DNA from: Acidovorax soli
GTDB lineage: Bacteria > Pseudomonadota > Gammaproteobacteria > Burkholderiales > Burkholderiaceae_C
Assembly (NCBI RefSeq): GCF_014207955.1
Contig: NZ_JACHLK010000009.1
Location: 1-64,000, forward strand
Direction: 5' to 3'
Length of the DNA stretch: 64,000 nt
In this document: piece by piece, positions 52,135 through 60,511 of the stretch
How the letters are laid out: each line of letters starts with the position of its first letter
How positions within the stretch are numbered: the first letter of the stretch is position 1
The notes under the pieces: generated by a model
The model's input: the letters and a program-made list of their open reading frames with translations, nothing else
The model's database searches: none
Told to the model about the DNA's origin: nothing
Made by a program: the position numbers and the translations under genes

Positions 52135-54437
52135 GCTACACCGTGGCGGTGCGCGAGCTGTGCGAGTTCACCGCCAAAGAGGGTGACCTGGACCTGCGCT
52201 TCACGCCCGCCCCCACGGCCCTGGAGGGCATGGCAGGCCATGCCGTGGCCGCCGCGCGCCGGGGCGAGGGCTACCGCGCCGAGGTGGCCCTGGCCGGCGA
52301 CTACAAGACCCTGCGCGTGCGGGGCCGGGCCGATGGCTTCGACCCCGAGCACGCACGGCTCGACGAGGTCAAGACCTTCAAGGGCCGGCTTGACCGCCAG
52401 CCCGCGTCGCACCGCGCGCTGCACTGGGCGCAGGCGCGCATCTACGGCTGGCTGCTGTGCGCGCAGGAGGGCCTCGAGCAGATCGACCTGGCGCTGGTCT
52501 ACTTCGACATAGCCAGCCAGAAGGAGACGGTGTTCACCGAACGCCGAACGGCCGAGGAGCTGCGGCAGCACTTCGAGGCGCAGTGCGAGCGCTTTCTCGC
52601 CTGGGCCGAGGCGCAGGTGGCGCACCGCGCGGCGCGCGATGCGGCGCTCACCGCGTTGGCCTTTCCCTTCGGCGGCTTTCGCACCGGGCAGCGGCCACTG
52701 GCCGAGGCCGTGTACAAGGCCGCCAGCGCCGGCCGCTGCCTCATGGCCCAGGCGCCCACGGGCATCGGCAAGACCATGGGCACGCTGTTCCCGCTGCTCA
52801 AGGCGGCGCCCATGCAGCGGCTGGACAAGGTGTTCTTCCTCGCGGCCAAGACCTCGGGCCGGCAGATGGCGCTGGACGCCCTCACCCGCCTGGCCGACAG
52901 CGCGCCCGCCCTGCCGCTGCGCGTGCTGGAGATGGTGGCGCGCGACAAGTCCTGCGAGCACCCTGACAAGGCCTGCCACGGCGAGTCCTGCCCGCTGGCC
53001 CAGGGCTTCTACGACCGCCTGCCCGCCGCGCGCGCTGCCGCCCTGCAGCCCCGGGCCGGCAGCGAGCGCATCCCCCTGCACCAGGCCCAGGTGCGCAGCG
53101 CCGCGCTGGCGCACCAGGTCTGCCCCTACTACCTGAGCCAGGAACTGGCACGCTGGGCCGATGTGGTGGTGGGCGACTACAACTACTACTTCGACATGGG
53201 GGGCCTGCTGCACGGCCTGGCCCAGGCCAACGGCTGGCGCACGGCGCTGCTGGTGGACGAGGCGCACAACCTGGTGGACCGGGGGCGCAAGATGTACACC
53301 GCCGAGCTGCGCCCCGAGGGCATGGCCCAGGCGCGCCAGTCCGCCACCGCGGCCCGCTACCCCGCGGTGAAGAAAGCGCTGGACAAGGTGCGCCGCGCCT
53401 GGGTGGCGCTGGACAAGCAGCAGGCCAGCGCCTACGCCGTGCACGAGACCTTCCCCGAAGACCTGCTGGCCGCCCTGCAGCTGTGCGGCAACACCCTCAC
53501 CGACCACCTGGCCGAGCACCCGGCCGAGCCCGATGCGGCCCTGCAGGCCTTCTACTTCGATGCCCTGCACCTGGTGCGCATGGCCGGCTTGCTCGATGCG
53601 CATTCGCTGGTGGACGTGACCCAGCCCACAGCGCCGGGCCTGCCCAAGGCGGCGCGCGCGCCCGGCAGCTCCACCCTGTGCATCCGCAACCTGGTGCCCG
53701 CGCCCTTTCTCGCGCCACGCTGGGAGGCTGCGCACACCAGCACCCTGTTCTCGGCCACGCTGCAACCGCAGCGCTACTACACCGACTTGCTGGGCCTGCC
53801 CGAGGACCACCTGGCCATCGAGGTGGAATCGCCCTTCCAGGCCGCGCAGCTCAGCGTGCAGGTGGCGCGCCACATCTCCACCCGCTACCCGGACCGCAAG
53901 GCCTCGCTCGCGCCCATCGTGGCGCTGATGGCACGGCAGTTCGGCGAGCGGCCGGGCAACTACCTGGCCTTCTTCAGCAGCTATGAGTATTTGCAGCAGG
54001 CCGCCGCGCTGCTGGCCGAACAGCACCCCGGTCTGCCGCACTGGAGCCAGTCACGGCGCATGCTCGAATCAGAGCAGCGCCAGTTCCTCGACCGTTTCAC
54101 CGAGACCAGCGCAGGCATCGGCTTCGCCGTGCTGGGCGGCGCCTTTGCCGAGGGCATCGACCTGCCGGGCCGGCGCCTGATCGGCGCCTTCCTGGCCACG
54201 CTGGGCCTGCCGCAGGTCAACCCCGTCAACGAGCAGGTCAAGGAGCGCATGCAGGCGCTGTTCGGCGAAGGCTATGACTACACCTACCTCTACCCCGGCC
54301 TGCAGAAGGTGGTGCAGGCAGCCGGCCGCGTGATCCGCACACCCAGCGACGAAGGCGTGGTGCACCTGATGGACGACCGTTTCGGCCGGCGCGAAGTGCG
54401 CGCACTGCTGCCCACCTGGTGGGCCCCCTCAAGCTGA
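52131..54437 (+). CDS. RecB/Cas4-like nuclease fused to XPD/DinG-type helicase
   Basis: This is a 768-residue protein. Residues 1-160 contain the RecB/Cas4-type nuclease residues His37, Asp68, Glu79-Val-Lys81 and Gln101-x3-Tyr105. A superfamily 2 helicase follows: Walker A 208-215 (APTGIGKT), four cysteines for an iron-sulfur cluster (275, 282, 287, 331) and DEAH at 376-379. Motifs V/VI are present as GGAFAEGIDLPGRRL and QAAGRVIRTPSDEG. It should unwind DNA 5' to 3' and possibly cut it. It is translationally coupled to the MmcB-like gene under a LexA box. DinG itself lacks the N-terminal nuclease. The last 9 bp overlap the convergent hydrolase gene. Confidence 0.9.
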   Translation: MSYTVAVRELCEFTAKEGDLDLRFTPAPTALEGMAGHAVAAARRGEGYRAEVALAGDYKTLRVRGRADGFDPEHARLDEVKTFKGRLDRQPASHRALHWAQARIYGWLLCAQEGLEQIDLALVYFDIASQKETVFTERRTAEELRQHFEAQCERFLAWAEAQVAHRAARDAALTALAFPFGGFRTGQRPLAEAVYKAASAGRCLMAQAPTGIGKTMGTLFPLLKAAPMQRLDKVFFLAAKTSGRQMALDALTRLADSAPALPLRVLEMVARDKSCEHPDKACHGESCPLAQGFYDRLPAARAAALQPRAGSERIPLHQAQVRSAALAHQVCPYYLSQELARWADVVVGDYNYYFDMGGLLHGLAQANGWRTALLVDEAHNLVDRGRKMYTAELRPEGMAQARQSATAARYPAVKKALDKVRRAWVALDKQQASAYAVHETFPEDLLAALQLCGNTLTDHLAEHPAEPDAALQAFYFDALHLVRMAGLLDAHSLVDVTQPTAPGLPKAARAPGSSTLCIRNLVPAPFLAPRWEAAHTSTLFSATLQPQRYYTDLLGLPEDHLAIEVESPFQAAQLSVQVARHISTRYPDRKASLAPIVALMARQFGERPGNYLAFFSSYEYLQQAAALLAEQHPGLPHWSQSRRMLESEQRQFLDRFTETSAGIGFAVLGGAFAEGIDLPGRRLIGAFLATLGLPQVNPVNEQVKERMQALFGEGYDYTYLYPGLQKVVQAAGRVIRTPSDEGVVHLMDDRFGRREVRALLPTWWAPSS

Positions 54438-55187
54438 CCAGCCGGCCACCTGTGCCGCCACCCACACCGGATCATCCAGCGGCAGGTCATGCCCGGCCCA
54501 GGGGTGCAGCACCAGCGGGCAGCCCCAGGCGCGCGCGATGGCTTCGGAGCAGCGGCTGCTGACCAGCCCGTCCCGGGTGCTGCAAAGCAGCAGCATGCGC
54601 TCCAGCGGTCGGGTGCGCGGGGCCCGGTAGCGCGCGGCCGCAACCAGCTGGCGCAGTGCGTTGGCCCCCGACACCGGCCGCGCCTGGCGTGCCGCCACCC
54701 ACGCGTCCACCACGGCCAGGCGTTCAGCCGCCCGATGGCTGGTGAGGCGCAGCACCGTGGCCTCGGCCTCGCGCGGGCCGCGTGCCAGCAGCACCCCGCG
54801 CACCAGCGGCGCCCAGTTGCGCGGCCGCAGCCGCCGGTAGAAGGGGCTGAAATTGCCGAAGCTGGTGTTGATGAGCACGCAGCCCTGCACCTCGGCCGGA
54901 GCGCTGCGCGCCCATTCGGTGGCCACCATGGCCCCCAGCGACATGGCCAGCAGGTGGTACGGCCCGGTGATGCCGCGCTGCGCCAGTTCGGCCCGGCATG
55001 CCTGCACCATGGCCGCGACCGACACGGGGCTTTGGCGCGCATGCCATTGGCCATTGCCCGGCAGGTCCAGCATCAGCACCTGGGCGCCCGGCATGGCAGC
55101 CTGGAAGGCCCCCGGAAACCCGCCCCAGTGCACGGCTTCGCGCGTCAGGCCGCGCAGGAAGATCCAGCGGGCAGGTACCTTCGTCAT
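54429..55187 (-). CDS. Alpha/beta hydrolase
   Basis: This 252-residue protein of the alpha/beta-hydrolase fold has an early FLRGLTREAVHWGGF segment, LMLDLPGNGQ, the nucleophile elbow AMSLGAMVATEWA, a late acidic residue in CSTRDGLVS and catalytic His in PWAGHDLPLDDP. No substrate can be assigned. ATG at 55187 was chosen; the frame stays open upstream into the repeat at 55262 but gains nothing recognisable. It lies downstream of the M14 peptidase gene on the same strand with copy C of the repeat between them, and converges with the helicase gene. Confidence 0.82.
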   Translation of the reverse strand: MTKVPARWIFLRGLTREAVHWGGFPGAFQAAMPGAQVLMLDLPGNGQWHARQSPVSVAAMVQACRAELAQRGITGPYHLLAMSLGAMVATEWARSAPAEVQGCVLINTSFGNFSPFYRRLRPRNWAPLVRGVLLARGPREAEATVLRLTSHRAAERLAVVDAWVAARQARPVSGANALRQLVAAARYRAPRTRPLERMLLLCSTRDGLVSSRCSEAIARAWGCPLVLHPWAGHDLPLDDPVWVAAQVAGWSA

Positions 55188-55261
55188 CGTACTGGCCCCC
55201 CAGTGGACGCAGGCACCGCCCCCAGCGGCTGGTACCGGCAGACCCCAAGCCAGTGCTCCCG

Positions 55262-55352
55262 TGCAAGGGCCGCCCCGCCGCACTGGGAGCGTCCCCCTCC
55301 CGACTTGCGCAGCGAGTCGAGAGAGGGGGAAGGCGCGAAGCGACTCAGGGGG
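55262..55352 (-). repeat. Dispersed 3'-flanking repeat, copy C
   Basis: Read on the minus strand it begins CCCCCTGAGTCGCTTCGCGC, as copy A does, and ends in GCGGCGGGGCGGCCCTTGC. The middle hairpin has different bases from copy A (CGACT and AGTCG arms) but the same position. It starts 9 bp after the M14 peptidase stop. Confidence 0.73.
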
Positions 55353-55361
55353 TGTTTCATT

Positions 55362-56375
55362 TCAGTACCAGAAGGAGAGCGCATCGGCCCGGCGCTGCAC
55401 GCGCGCCTCGGGTACGGGCACCCAGCGCTCGTGGCTTTCGGCAGCGCGCGACAGGAAATCGAGCAGCGGCATGTGCCGGCGCAGCACCCGCTGCAGGCGG
55501 TGGTTGATCAGCGGGTTGAAGATGCCCTTGCGCGAGAACAGCTGGCGCGGGTTCTTCTTGATCCAGCGCCAGGAGCCCATCTCCAGCGTCAGCGGCAAGA
55601 AGGTGCGCGTGGGCTCGTTGCAGGCCTGCATGTACAAGTGGTCCCACAGGTCGCCGTGCGTGAGGTACTGCGCGCTCTGCGGCTCGATGATGTAGGGGTG
55701 GTAGGCATGGGCCTGCAGAAAGATCTCGTGCAGCGCGTGCAGCTCGGGCAGGTGGGCGATGGGTTTGCGCGTGTGTGCGAACGGAAACCATAGCCGGTCG
55801 CTGATGCCAAAGCCCGAATGGCAGTCCAGCGCAATGCTGAAGGGGCGCGACAGCAGCTCCTGGTGCACCACCTCGCACAGGGCCCGGCTCTCGGCCTCCA
55901 TGGGCGCGCCGGGCTTGCCACGGTACCAGGGCAGGCCCGCGCTGAGGCGCTGGCCGCCGATGAGAAAGGGCACGCGGTCCAGCGCATCCACCGGGGCATT
56001 GCGCATCAGGTCCACTCCGTTCGGGTTGGCACGCGTGGCGGCCCACATGCCGCCCGGGTTCACGATGGGCATGAACACCAGGCGCACCTGTTCAAGCTGC
56101 TGGTTCAGCGCCAGGTCCCAGGGCAGGCGCATCACCACGTTCTGCAGGTAGGCGATCACCACCTCGGCGCCAATGCCTTCGAGCCCGTGGATGCCGCCGA
56201 AGAACCCCATGGCGGGCACGCCCGGGTCGGGGTTGCCCAGGCTGATGGCATGGATGGGAAAACGCTCGCCCGACAGCATCTCCACCGTGTGCACCACGCG
56301 CGCATCCAGGCGCTGGCCACCCTGGTCGATGATCTTTTCCAGTGCCGCGAGCTCGGGCAGGACGGTGTCGGGCAC
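55362..56375 (-). CDS. M14-family zinc carboxypeptidase
   Basis: This protein of about 337 residues has the zinc motif His63-x2-Glu66 (GGIHGLEGIG) and third ligand His in LDCHSGFG. The catalytic glutamate is in LPLTLEMGSW. PIVNPGGMW and RNAPVDA are usual around the substrate arginine in this family. No signal peptide is seen, so it is probably cytoplasmic; it may trim peptides or acylated amino acids. The start is uncertain: no ATG is in frame, GTG at 56375 (VPDTVLPEL) is chosen, and TTG at 56402 is possible. The next gene on this strand is the alpha/beta hydrolase. Confidence 0.83.
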   Translation of the reverse strand: MPDTVLPELAALEKIIDQGGQRLDARVVHTVEMLSGERFPIHAISLGNPDPGVPAMGFFGGIHGLEGIGAEVVIAYLQNVVMRLPWDLALNQQLEQVRLVFMPIVNPGGMWAATRANPNGVDLMRNAPVDALDRVPFLIGGQRLSAGLPWYRGKPGAPMEAESRALCEVVHQELLSRPFSIALDCHSGFGISDRLWFPFAHTRKPIAHLPELHALHEIFLQAHAYHPYIIEPQSAQYLTHGDLWDHLYMQACNEPTRTFLPLTLEMGSWRWIKKNPRQLFSRKGIFNPLINHRLQRVLRRHMPLLDFLSRAAESHERWVPVPEARVQRRADALSFWY

Positions 56376-56551
56376 GGTGGTGGCTTCAGGCGATGGTGGC
56401 AAGGCAAAACAGATGCAATGCCAGCATAGCGCCCCACCCGGTGCGCACGAAAGCCCTTGTTTCAGGAGCGTTGCAATTTGCGCATCTGACGCAAAACCGT
56501 CACATGGCCCGGCTATCTTGGCGGGGCACCACAACCACCAAAGGGGGGCCC

Positions 56552-56683
56552 ATGCTCTGGAAACTACTCGGCCTGCAACGGCTGATCGACGAGCTGCTGG
56601 ACGAAAGCTGGTTCTCGTTCGACCTTCCCGACAACGACCATTTCTTCCATGAAGAACTGCTTCCGCTCCCGGCGCAGGATTGA
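56552..56683 (+). CDS. Small hypothetical protein (43 aa)
   Basis: This 43-residue acidic ORF starts MLWKLLGLQRLIDELLDESW and ends HEELLPLPAQD. A strong purine-rich ribosome site (AAGGGGGG, 56541-56548) precedes its ATG, which is the main support. No family is recognised. Its 3' end overlaps the next small ORF by 35 bp in another frame, which may allow coupled translation. Confidence 0.5.
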   Translation: MLWKLLGLQRLIDELLDESWFSFDLPDNDHFFHEELLPLPAQD

Positions 56684-56822
56684 GCCGCTGCGCACCGTCG
56701 CGCTGTTCGGGCTCATGGGCTGCGCCGTGGCCTTCGGTCTCGTGGAGCTGTTTGCGCTGCAGCGCTCGCGCTACCAGGCCTGGCGCGGGCGCCACAGCCA
56801 CCACTCCGCCCTGCCCCGCTGA
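56649..56822 (+). CDS. Small single-pass membrane protein (57 aa)
   Basis: This 57-residue ORF begins MKNCFRSRRRIEPLRTV, then has one hydrophobic helix (about 17-36, ALFGLMGCAVAFGLVELFAL) and a basic, histidine-rich tail. The arrangement fits a small inner-membrane protein with a positively charged inside N-terminus. It overlaps the 43-residue ORF and ends 25 bp before the hemolysin III gene. No own ribosome site is clear. The function is unknown. Confidence 0.5.
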   Translation: MKNCFRSRRRIEPLRTVALFGLMGCAVAFGLVELFALQRSRYQAWRGRHSHHSALPR

Positions 56823-56847
56823 CGGAACCTGCGCCGCGCCTACCGCC

Positions 56848-57480
56848 ATGCCCCGCCGCGAGCAAAGTGCCGGCGAAGAGCTCGCCAACAGTGCCAGCCA
56901 TGGCCTGGCCCTCGTGGCGTCCGTGGTGGCCGCGCCGTTCATCGTGGCGTCGGCCCGGCCGCAAGGCGAAGCGGGGGTGGCAGGCGCCATCGTCTTCGCG
57001 GCCACCATGGTGCTGCTGTACCTGGCATCCACCCTGTACCACGCGCTGCCCGATGGGCGCTGCAAGCAACTGGCGCTCAAGCTCGACCACGGCGCCATCT
57101 ACCTCTTCATCGCAGGCAGCTACACCCCGTTTGCCCTGCTGCGGCCGAGCGGCAGCTGGAACCTGGCGCTGCTCGCCCTGGTCTGGCTGGTGGCGGGCAC
57201 AGGCCTGGTGCTCAAGGCCTTGAACCGCCTGCGCACGGCCTGGCTTTCCACGGGGATGTACCTGCTGCTGGGCTGGCTGGCCGTGGTGGCCGCCCTGCCC
57301 CTGCTGAGCCGCCTCACGCCATGGAGCGCGCACTGGCTCATCGCGGGTGGCATCGCCTACACGGTGGGCGTGGTGTTCTTCGTATGCGATGCACGTCTGC
57401 GCTACGCACACGCCGTGTGGCATGGCTTCGTGGCGGCCGGCACGGGCTGCCACGCGGTGGCGGTGATGGGCGCCAGCTGA
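56848..57480 (+). CDS. Hemolysin III/PAQR-family membrane protein
   Basis: This 210-residue inner-membrane protein has seven hydrophobic helices and the metal-site motifs of the HlyIII/PAQR family: ASTLYHALPD near residue 65, LKLDHGAIYLFIAGSYTPF near 80-100 and VWHGFVAAGTGCH at the C-terminus. Bacterial members are thought to be membrane-lipid-related hydrolases; cytolysis is a historical name. ATG at 56848 was chosen. It may be co-transcribed with the two small ORFs upstream. A perfect hairpin after its stop separates it from the convergent mop gene. Confidence 0.88.
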   Translation: MPRREQSAGEELANSASHGLALVASVVAAPFIVASARPQGEAGVAGAIVFAATMVLLYLASTLYHALPDGRCKQLALKLDHGAIYLFIAGSYTPFALLRPSGSWNLALLALVWLVAGTGLVLKALNRLRTAWLSTGMYLLLGWLAVVAALPLLSRLTPWSAHWLIAGGIAYTVGVVFFVCDARLRYAHAVWHGFVAAGTGCHAVAVMGAS

Positions 57481-57486
57481 CCAACG

Positions 57487-57513
57487 GCAAGGCCCTGCAT
57501 TGCAGGGCCTTGC
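57487..57513. terminator. Bidirectional hairpin between convergent genes
   Basis: Perfect 13-bp arms (GCAAGGCCCTGCA and complement) surround a single central base, 6 bp after the hemolysin III stop and 19 bp before the mop stop. The effective loop would be 5 nt or more. It probably ends transcription from both sides. Confidence 0.65.
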
Positions 57514-57532
57514 GCTCAGACTGCGGGGGCGC

Positions 57533-57748
57533 TCACAGCTTGGCGATGGACACCTCGGTCGACTTGACCAGCGCGACCACGTCGGAGCCCACGACCAGCC
57601 CGAGGTCGTCCACCGAGCGCGTGGTGATGACGGAAGTGACGATGCCCCAGGGGGTTTCGACATCGACCTCGGAGACGACGTCGCCGCGGATGATCTCGCG
57701 CACCTTGCCCTTGAACTGGTTACGCACGTTGATGGCTTGGATGGACAT
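57533..57748 (-). CDS. ssuF: Molbindin-type TOBE-domain protein (Mop/SsuF)
   Basis: This 71-residue single TOBE domain begins MSIQAINVRNQFKGKVREI and contains ITTRSVDDLGLVVGSDVVALVKSTEVSIAKL, the molbindin pattern. Such proteins form hexamers that bind molybdate or tungstate. In Pseudomonas putida the last gene of ssuEADCBF encodes this type and was named ssuF. Here it also follows ssuB, by 62 bp, and has an AAGGAG ribosome site. Its role in sulfonate use is not explained by its fold. Confidence 0.85.
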   Translation of the reverse strand: MSIQAINVRNQFKGKVREIIRGDVVSEVDVETPWGIVTSVITTRSVDDLGLVVGSDVVALVKSTEVSIAKL

Positions 57749-57810
57749 GGTTTTCTCCTTGAAAAGTCCGGAAACAGGTGAATGGATTGGTTGAAAGGAA
57801 TGGATGGCCG

Positions 57811-58632
57811 TCAGACGGCCCAGCGCAGGCCATGCGCCGGCACACCGGGCCATTGCGCATCGTTGGCGCTGGGCTCGGCATCGGGCTTTTGCAAGACCCG
57901 GTCGAGGATGCGCTTCTCGATGGCGGCAAAGGCTGCGTCGCCATGCGAGCGCGGGCGCGGCAGGTCGATCAACTGATCGAGCGCGATCTGCCCGTCCTCG
58001 ATCAGGATCACGCGGTCGGCCAGGGCCACGGCCTCCTGCACATCGTGGGTCACCAGCAGTGCGGTGAAGCCGCTGGCACGCCACAGGCCTTCGATGAGGC
58101 GGTGCATCTCGATGCGGGTGAGCGCATCGAGCGCGCCCAGGGGTTCATCGAGCAGCAGGAGGCGCGGGTTGTGCACCAGGGCGCGCGCCAGGGCCACGCG
58201 CTGGCGCTGGCCGCCGGACAGGCGCGCCGGCCACTCGCCCAACCGGTCGCCCAGGCCCACGCGGGCCAGCACGTCGGCCGCGGCGCCGCGCCGCTCGGCC
58301 GGCAGGCCCAGGGCCACGTTCTCGGCCACGCGCTTCCAGGGCAGTAGGCGCGAGTCCTGGAACATGATGCGCGTGTCCTGGCTCAGGCCGTCCACGGCCT
58401 GGCCGTCGATGCGGATGGCCCCGCCCGAGACGGATTCGAGCCCCGCCACCAGGCGCAGCAAGGTGCTCTTGCCGCAGCCGCTGCGGCCCACGATGGCCAC
58501 GAACTGGCCGGGCTCGATCACGAGTTCGGTCTTCTTGAGCACCTCGCGCGCGCCGTAGCGCTTGTCTACGCTGCGCACTTCCAGGCGCACGCCGCTGGCG
58601 CCCGGGGTGGGGTTGGCAGATGTCTGGGCCAT
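57811..58632 (-). CDS. ssuB: Aliphatic sulfonate ABC transporter ATP-binding protein SsuB
   Basis: This 273-residue ATPase has Walker [10 protein letters not shown] near residue 49, signature [15 protein letters not shown], Walker [13 protein letters not shown] and switch His in VTHDVQEAV. The Q-loop [13 protein letters not shown] is the usual one in SsuB. It powers the SsuABC importer. It starts 4 bp behind ssuA, so the two are coupled. Confidence 0.93.
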   Translation of the reverse strand: MAQTSANPTPGASGVRLEVRSVDKRYGAREVLKKTELVIEPGQFVAIVGRSGCGKSTLLRLVAGLESVSGGAIRIDGQAVDGLSQDTRIMFQDSRLLPWKRVAENVALGLPAERRGAAADVLARVGLGDRLGEWPARLSGGQRQRVALARALVHNPRLLLLDEPLGALDALTRIEMHRLIEGLWRASGFTALLVTHDVQEAVALADRVILIEDGQIALDQLIDLPRPRSHGDAAFAAIEKRILDRVLQKPDAEPSANDAQWPGVPAHGLRWAV

Positions 58633-58636
58633 GGCG

Positions 58637-59608
58637 TCAGGCTCCGGGCTTGAACAGGGCCACGTCCAGCGTGTTCACGCGCCGGGGCAGCAGTTTCTCG
58701 GACAGGAAGGCATCGGCAATGCGCTGCTGCTCGGCCAGCGAGCCAGGCACCACGGCGCGCACCTCGTAGCTGCGGCGGCTGTTGGCCTGCTCCACGGTGG
58801 CGGCATCGAGCCCCCATACAGGCGCCAGCAGCGCTGCCGCCTCCTTGGGCTGGGCCTTGACCCAGGCGCCGGCCTTCTGCAGCTCGGCGAAGAGCACGCG
58901 CAGCACGTCGGCACGGGCCTGCGCATACGGCGTGGCGGCCAGGTAGTAGCGCTGGTACGAAGCCACATCGCGGCCATCGGCCAGCACGCGCACGCTGGAC
59001 TGGCGCTGCACGGCGGCGAGGAACGGGTCCCACACCACCCAGGCGTCGATGGCGCCGCGCTCGAAGGCGGCGCGGCCATCGGCCGGGCTCAGGTAGGCGG
59101 GCTCGATGTCCTTGAACGACAGGCCGGCCTTCTCCAGCGCGGCGATCAAGAGGTAGTGGGCGCCGGCTGCCTTGGCAAAGCCGATCTTCTTGCCCTTGAG
59201 GTCGGCCACGGTCTTGAGTGGCGAGTCGGCACGCACCACGATGGCCTGGGCCGAGGGGGACGGCGCCTCCTGTGCCACGAAGGTCAGATTGGCACCAGCC
59301 GCCTGGGCGAACACGGGCACGGTGTCGGCCACGTCGGCGCTCACGTCCACATTGCCCAGGTTCAGGGCTTCGAGCAGCGGCAGGCCGCTGGTGAATTCGT
59401 GCCAGGTGACCTTGGTGCCCAGCGGGGCGAGCAGCTTTTCGAGCGTGCCCTGGGTCTTGAGCACCACGATGAGGGTGGACGACTTCTGGTAGCCGATGCG
59501 CACGGTATCGGGCTTGCCGCCGCTTTGCGCGCCGGCCAGGCCGCTGGCCGTGGCGGCCAGCAGCGCCAGCGCGGTGCGCCGGGAGAGGATGGAAGAAGAG
59601 GCAGACAT
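58637..59608 (-). CDS. ssuA: Aliphatic sulfonate-binding protein SsuA
   Basis: This 323-residue periplasmic protein has a signal of about 27 residues ending at GLAGAQ. The SsuA motifs are [63 protein letters not shown] and [17 protein letters not shown]. It binds alkanesulfonates for the SsuBC importer encoded on both sides. It is clearly paralogous to the binding protein at 62238 in the same operon. Confidence 0.93.
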   Translation of the reverse strand: MSASSSILSRRTALALLAATASGLAGAQSGGKPDTVRIGYQKSSTLIVVLKTQGTLEKLLAPLGTKVTWHEFTSGLPLLEALNLGNVDVSADVADTVPVFAQAAGANLTFVAQEAPSPSAQAIVVRADSPLKTVADLKGKKIGFAKAAGAHYLLIAALEKAGLSFKDIEPAYLSPADGRAAFERGAIDAWVVWDPFLAAVQRQSSVRVLADGRDVASYQRYYLAATPYAQARADVLRVLFAELQKAGAWVKAQPKEAAALLAPVWGLDAATVEQANSRRSYEVRAVVPGSLAEQQRIADAFLSEKLLPRRVNTLDVALFKPGA

Positions 59609-59644
59609 GCGGGTCCTTGGAGTCTTGTAATTCGGTCGAGGGGC

Positions 59645-60511
59645 TCAGGCGCTCTGGTAGCCGGGGTGCCAGCGCAGCCAGTAGCGCTCCAGCGTCTTGG
59701 CGAACACGTCGGCCAGCTTACCCAGCAGCGCGTACAGCAGGATGCCCACGAGCACGATGTCGGTCTGCAGGAATTCGCGCGCATTCATGGTCAGGTAGCC
59801 GATACCCGCCTGGGCGGAGATGGTCTCGGCCACGATCAGGATCACCCACATCAGGCCCAGCGAGAAGCGCAGGCCCACGAGGATGCTGGACAGCGCGCCC
59901 GGCAGGATGATCTGGCGGTACAGCTGCCAGCGCGACAGGCCGTAGGTGCGCCCCATCTCGATCAGCCCCGGGTCCACGTTGCGGATGCCATGGAAGGTGT
60001 TCAGGTAGATCGGGAAGAACACCGACACGCTGATCAGGAACAGCTTGGCCGACTCGTCGATGCCGAACCACAGGATCACCAGCGGGATCAGCGCCAGCGC
60101 CGGGATGTTGCGCACCATCTGGATGGTGGAGTCGAGCAGGGTCTCGAACACGCGCACCGAGCCGGTGAGCAGCCCCAGCACCAGCCCCAGGCCACCACCG
60201 ATGGCCAGGCCCGCCAGGGCCCGGCCGGCGCTGACCTTGACATGGGTCCAGAGTTCGCCCGAGGCCGTCAGCGTCCAGGCGGCCTTGATGACCTCCAGCG
60301 GCGCGGGCAGCACGCGGGTGGACAGCCAGCCCAGCGAGGAGGCGATCTGCCACACCACGATCAGCGTGACCGGCACGGCCCAGGGAATGAGGCGCAGCAA
60401 TACGCCCTTGGCGAAGCGCAGCGCAGGCGAGGAAGCCAGCGGCGCCAGGCTGGCCGCGTCGATGGAATCGGCCACGGGCGATGCCTGCAGCTCACGGGTG
60501 GTGGTGTTCAT
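59645..60511 (-). CDS. ssuC: Aliphatic sulfonate ABC transporter permease SsuC
   Basis: This 288-residue inner-membrane permease has about six helices, the EAA loop GRTYGLSRWQLYRQIILPGALSSIL and the SsuC features VRNIPALALIPLVILWFGIDESAKL and LMWVILIVAETI. It forms the channel of the SsuABC system. Its ATG overlaps the VOC gene stop by 4 bp, and ssuA follows 36 bp later. Confidence 0.94.
   Translation of the reverse strand: MNTTTRELQASPVADSIDAASLAPLASSPALRFAKGVLLRLIPWAVPVTLIVVWQIASSLGWLSTRVLPAPLEVIKAAWTLTASGELWTHVKVSAGRALAGLAIGGGLGLVLGLLTGSVRVFETLLDSTIQMVRNIPALALIPLVILWFGIDESAKLFLISVSVFFPIYLNTFHGIRNVDPGLIEMGRTYGLSRWQLYRQIILPGALSSILVGLRFSLGLMWVILIVAETISAQAGIGYLTMNAREFLQTDIVLVGILLYALLGKLADVFAKTLERYWLRWHPGYQSA

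Noticed and set aside
52131-54437. Cas4-like N-terminus as sign of a CRISPR adaptation system
   Set aside because: The Cas4 cluster cysteines are absent, no cas1 or cas2 or repeat array is nearby, and the LexA box points to DNA repair instead.
56477-56495. TTTGCG/CGCAAA inverted repeat before the small ORFs
   Set aside because: It has only 6-bp arms with a 7-nt spacer and no partner site or divergent regulator. Chance occurrence is likely, so it was not annotated.
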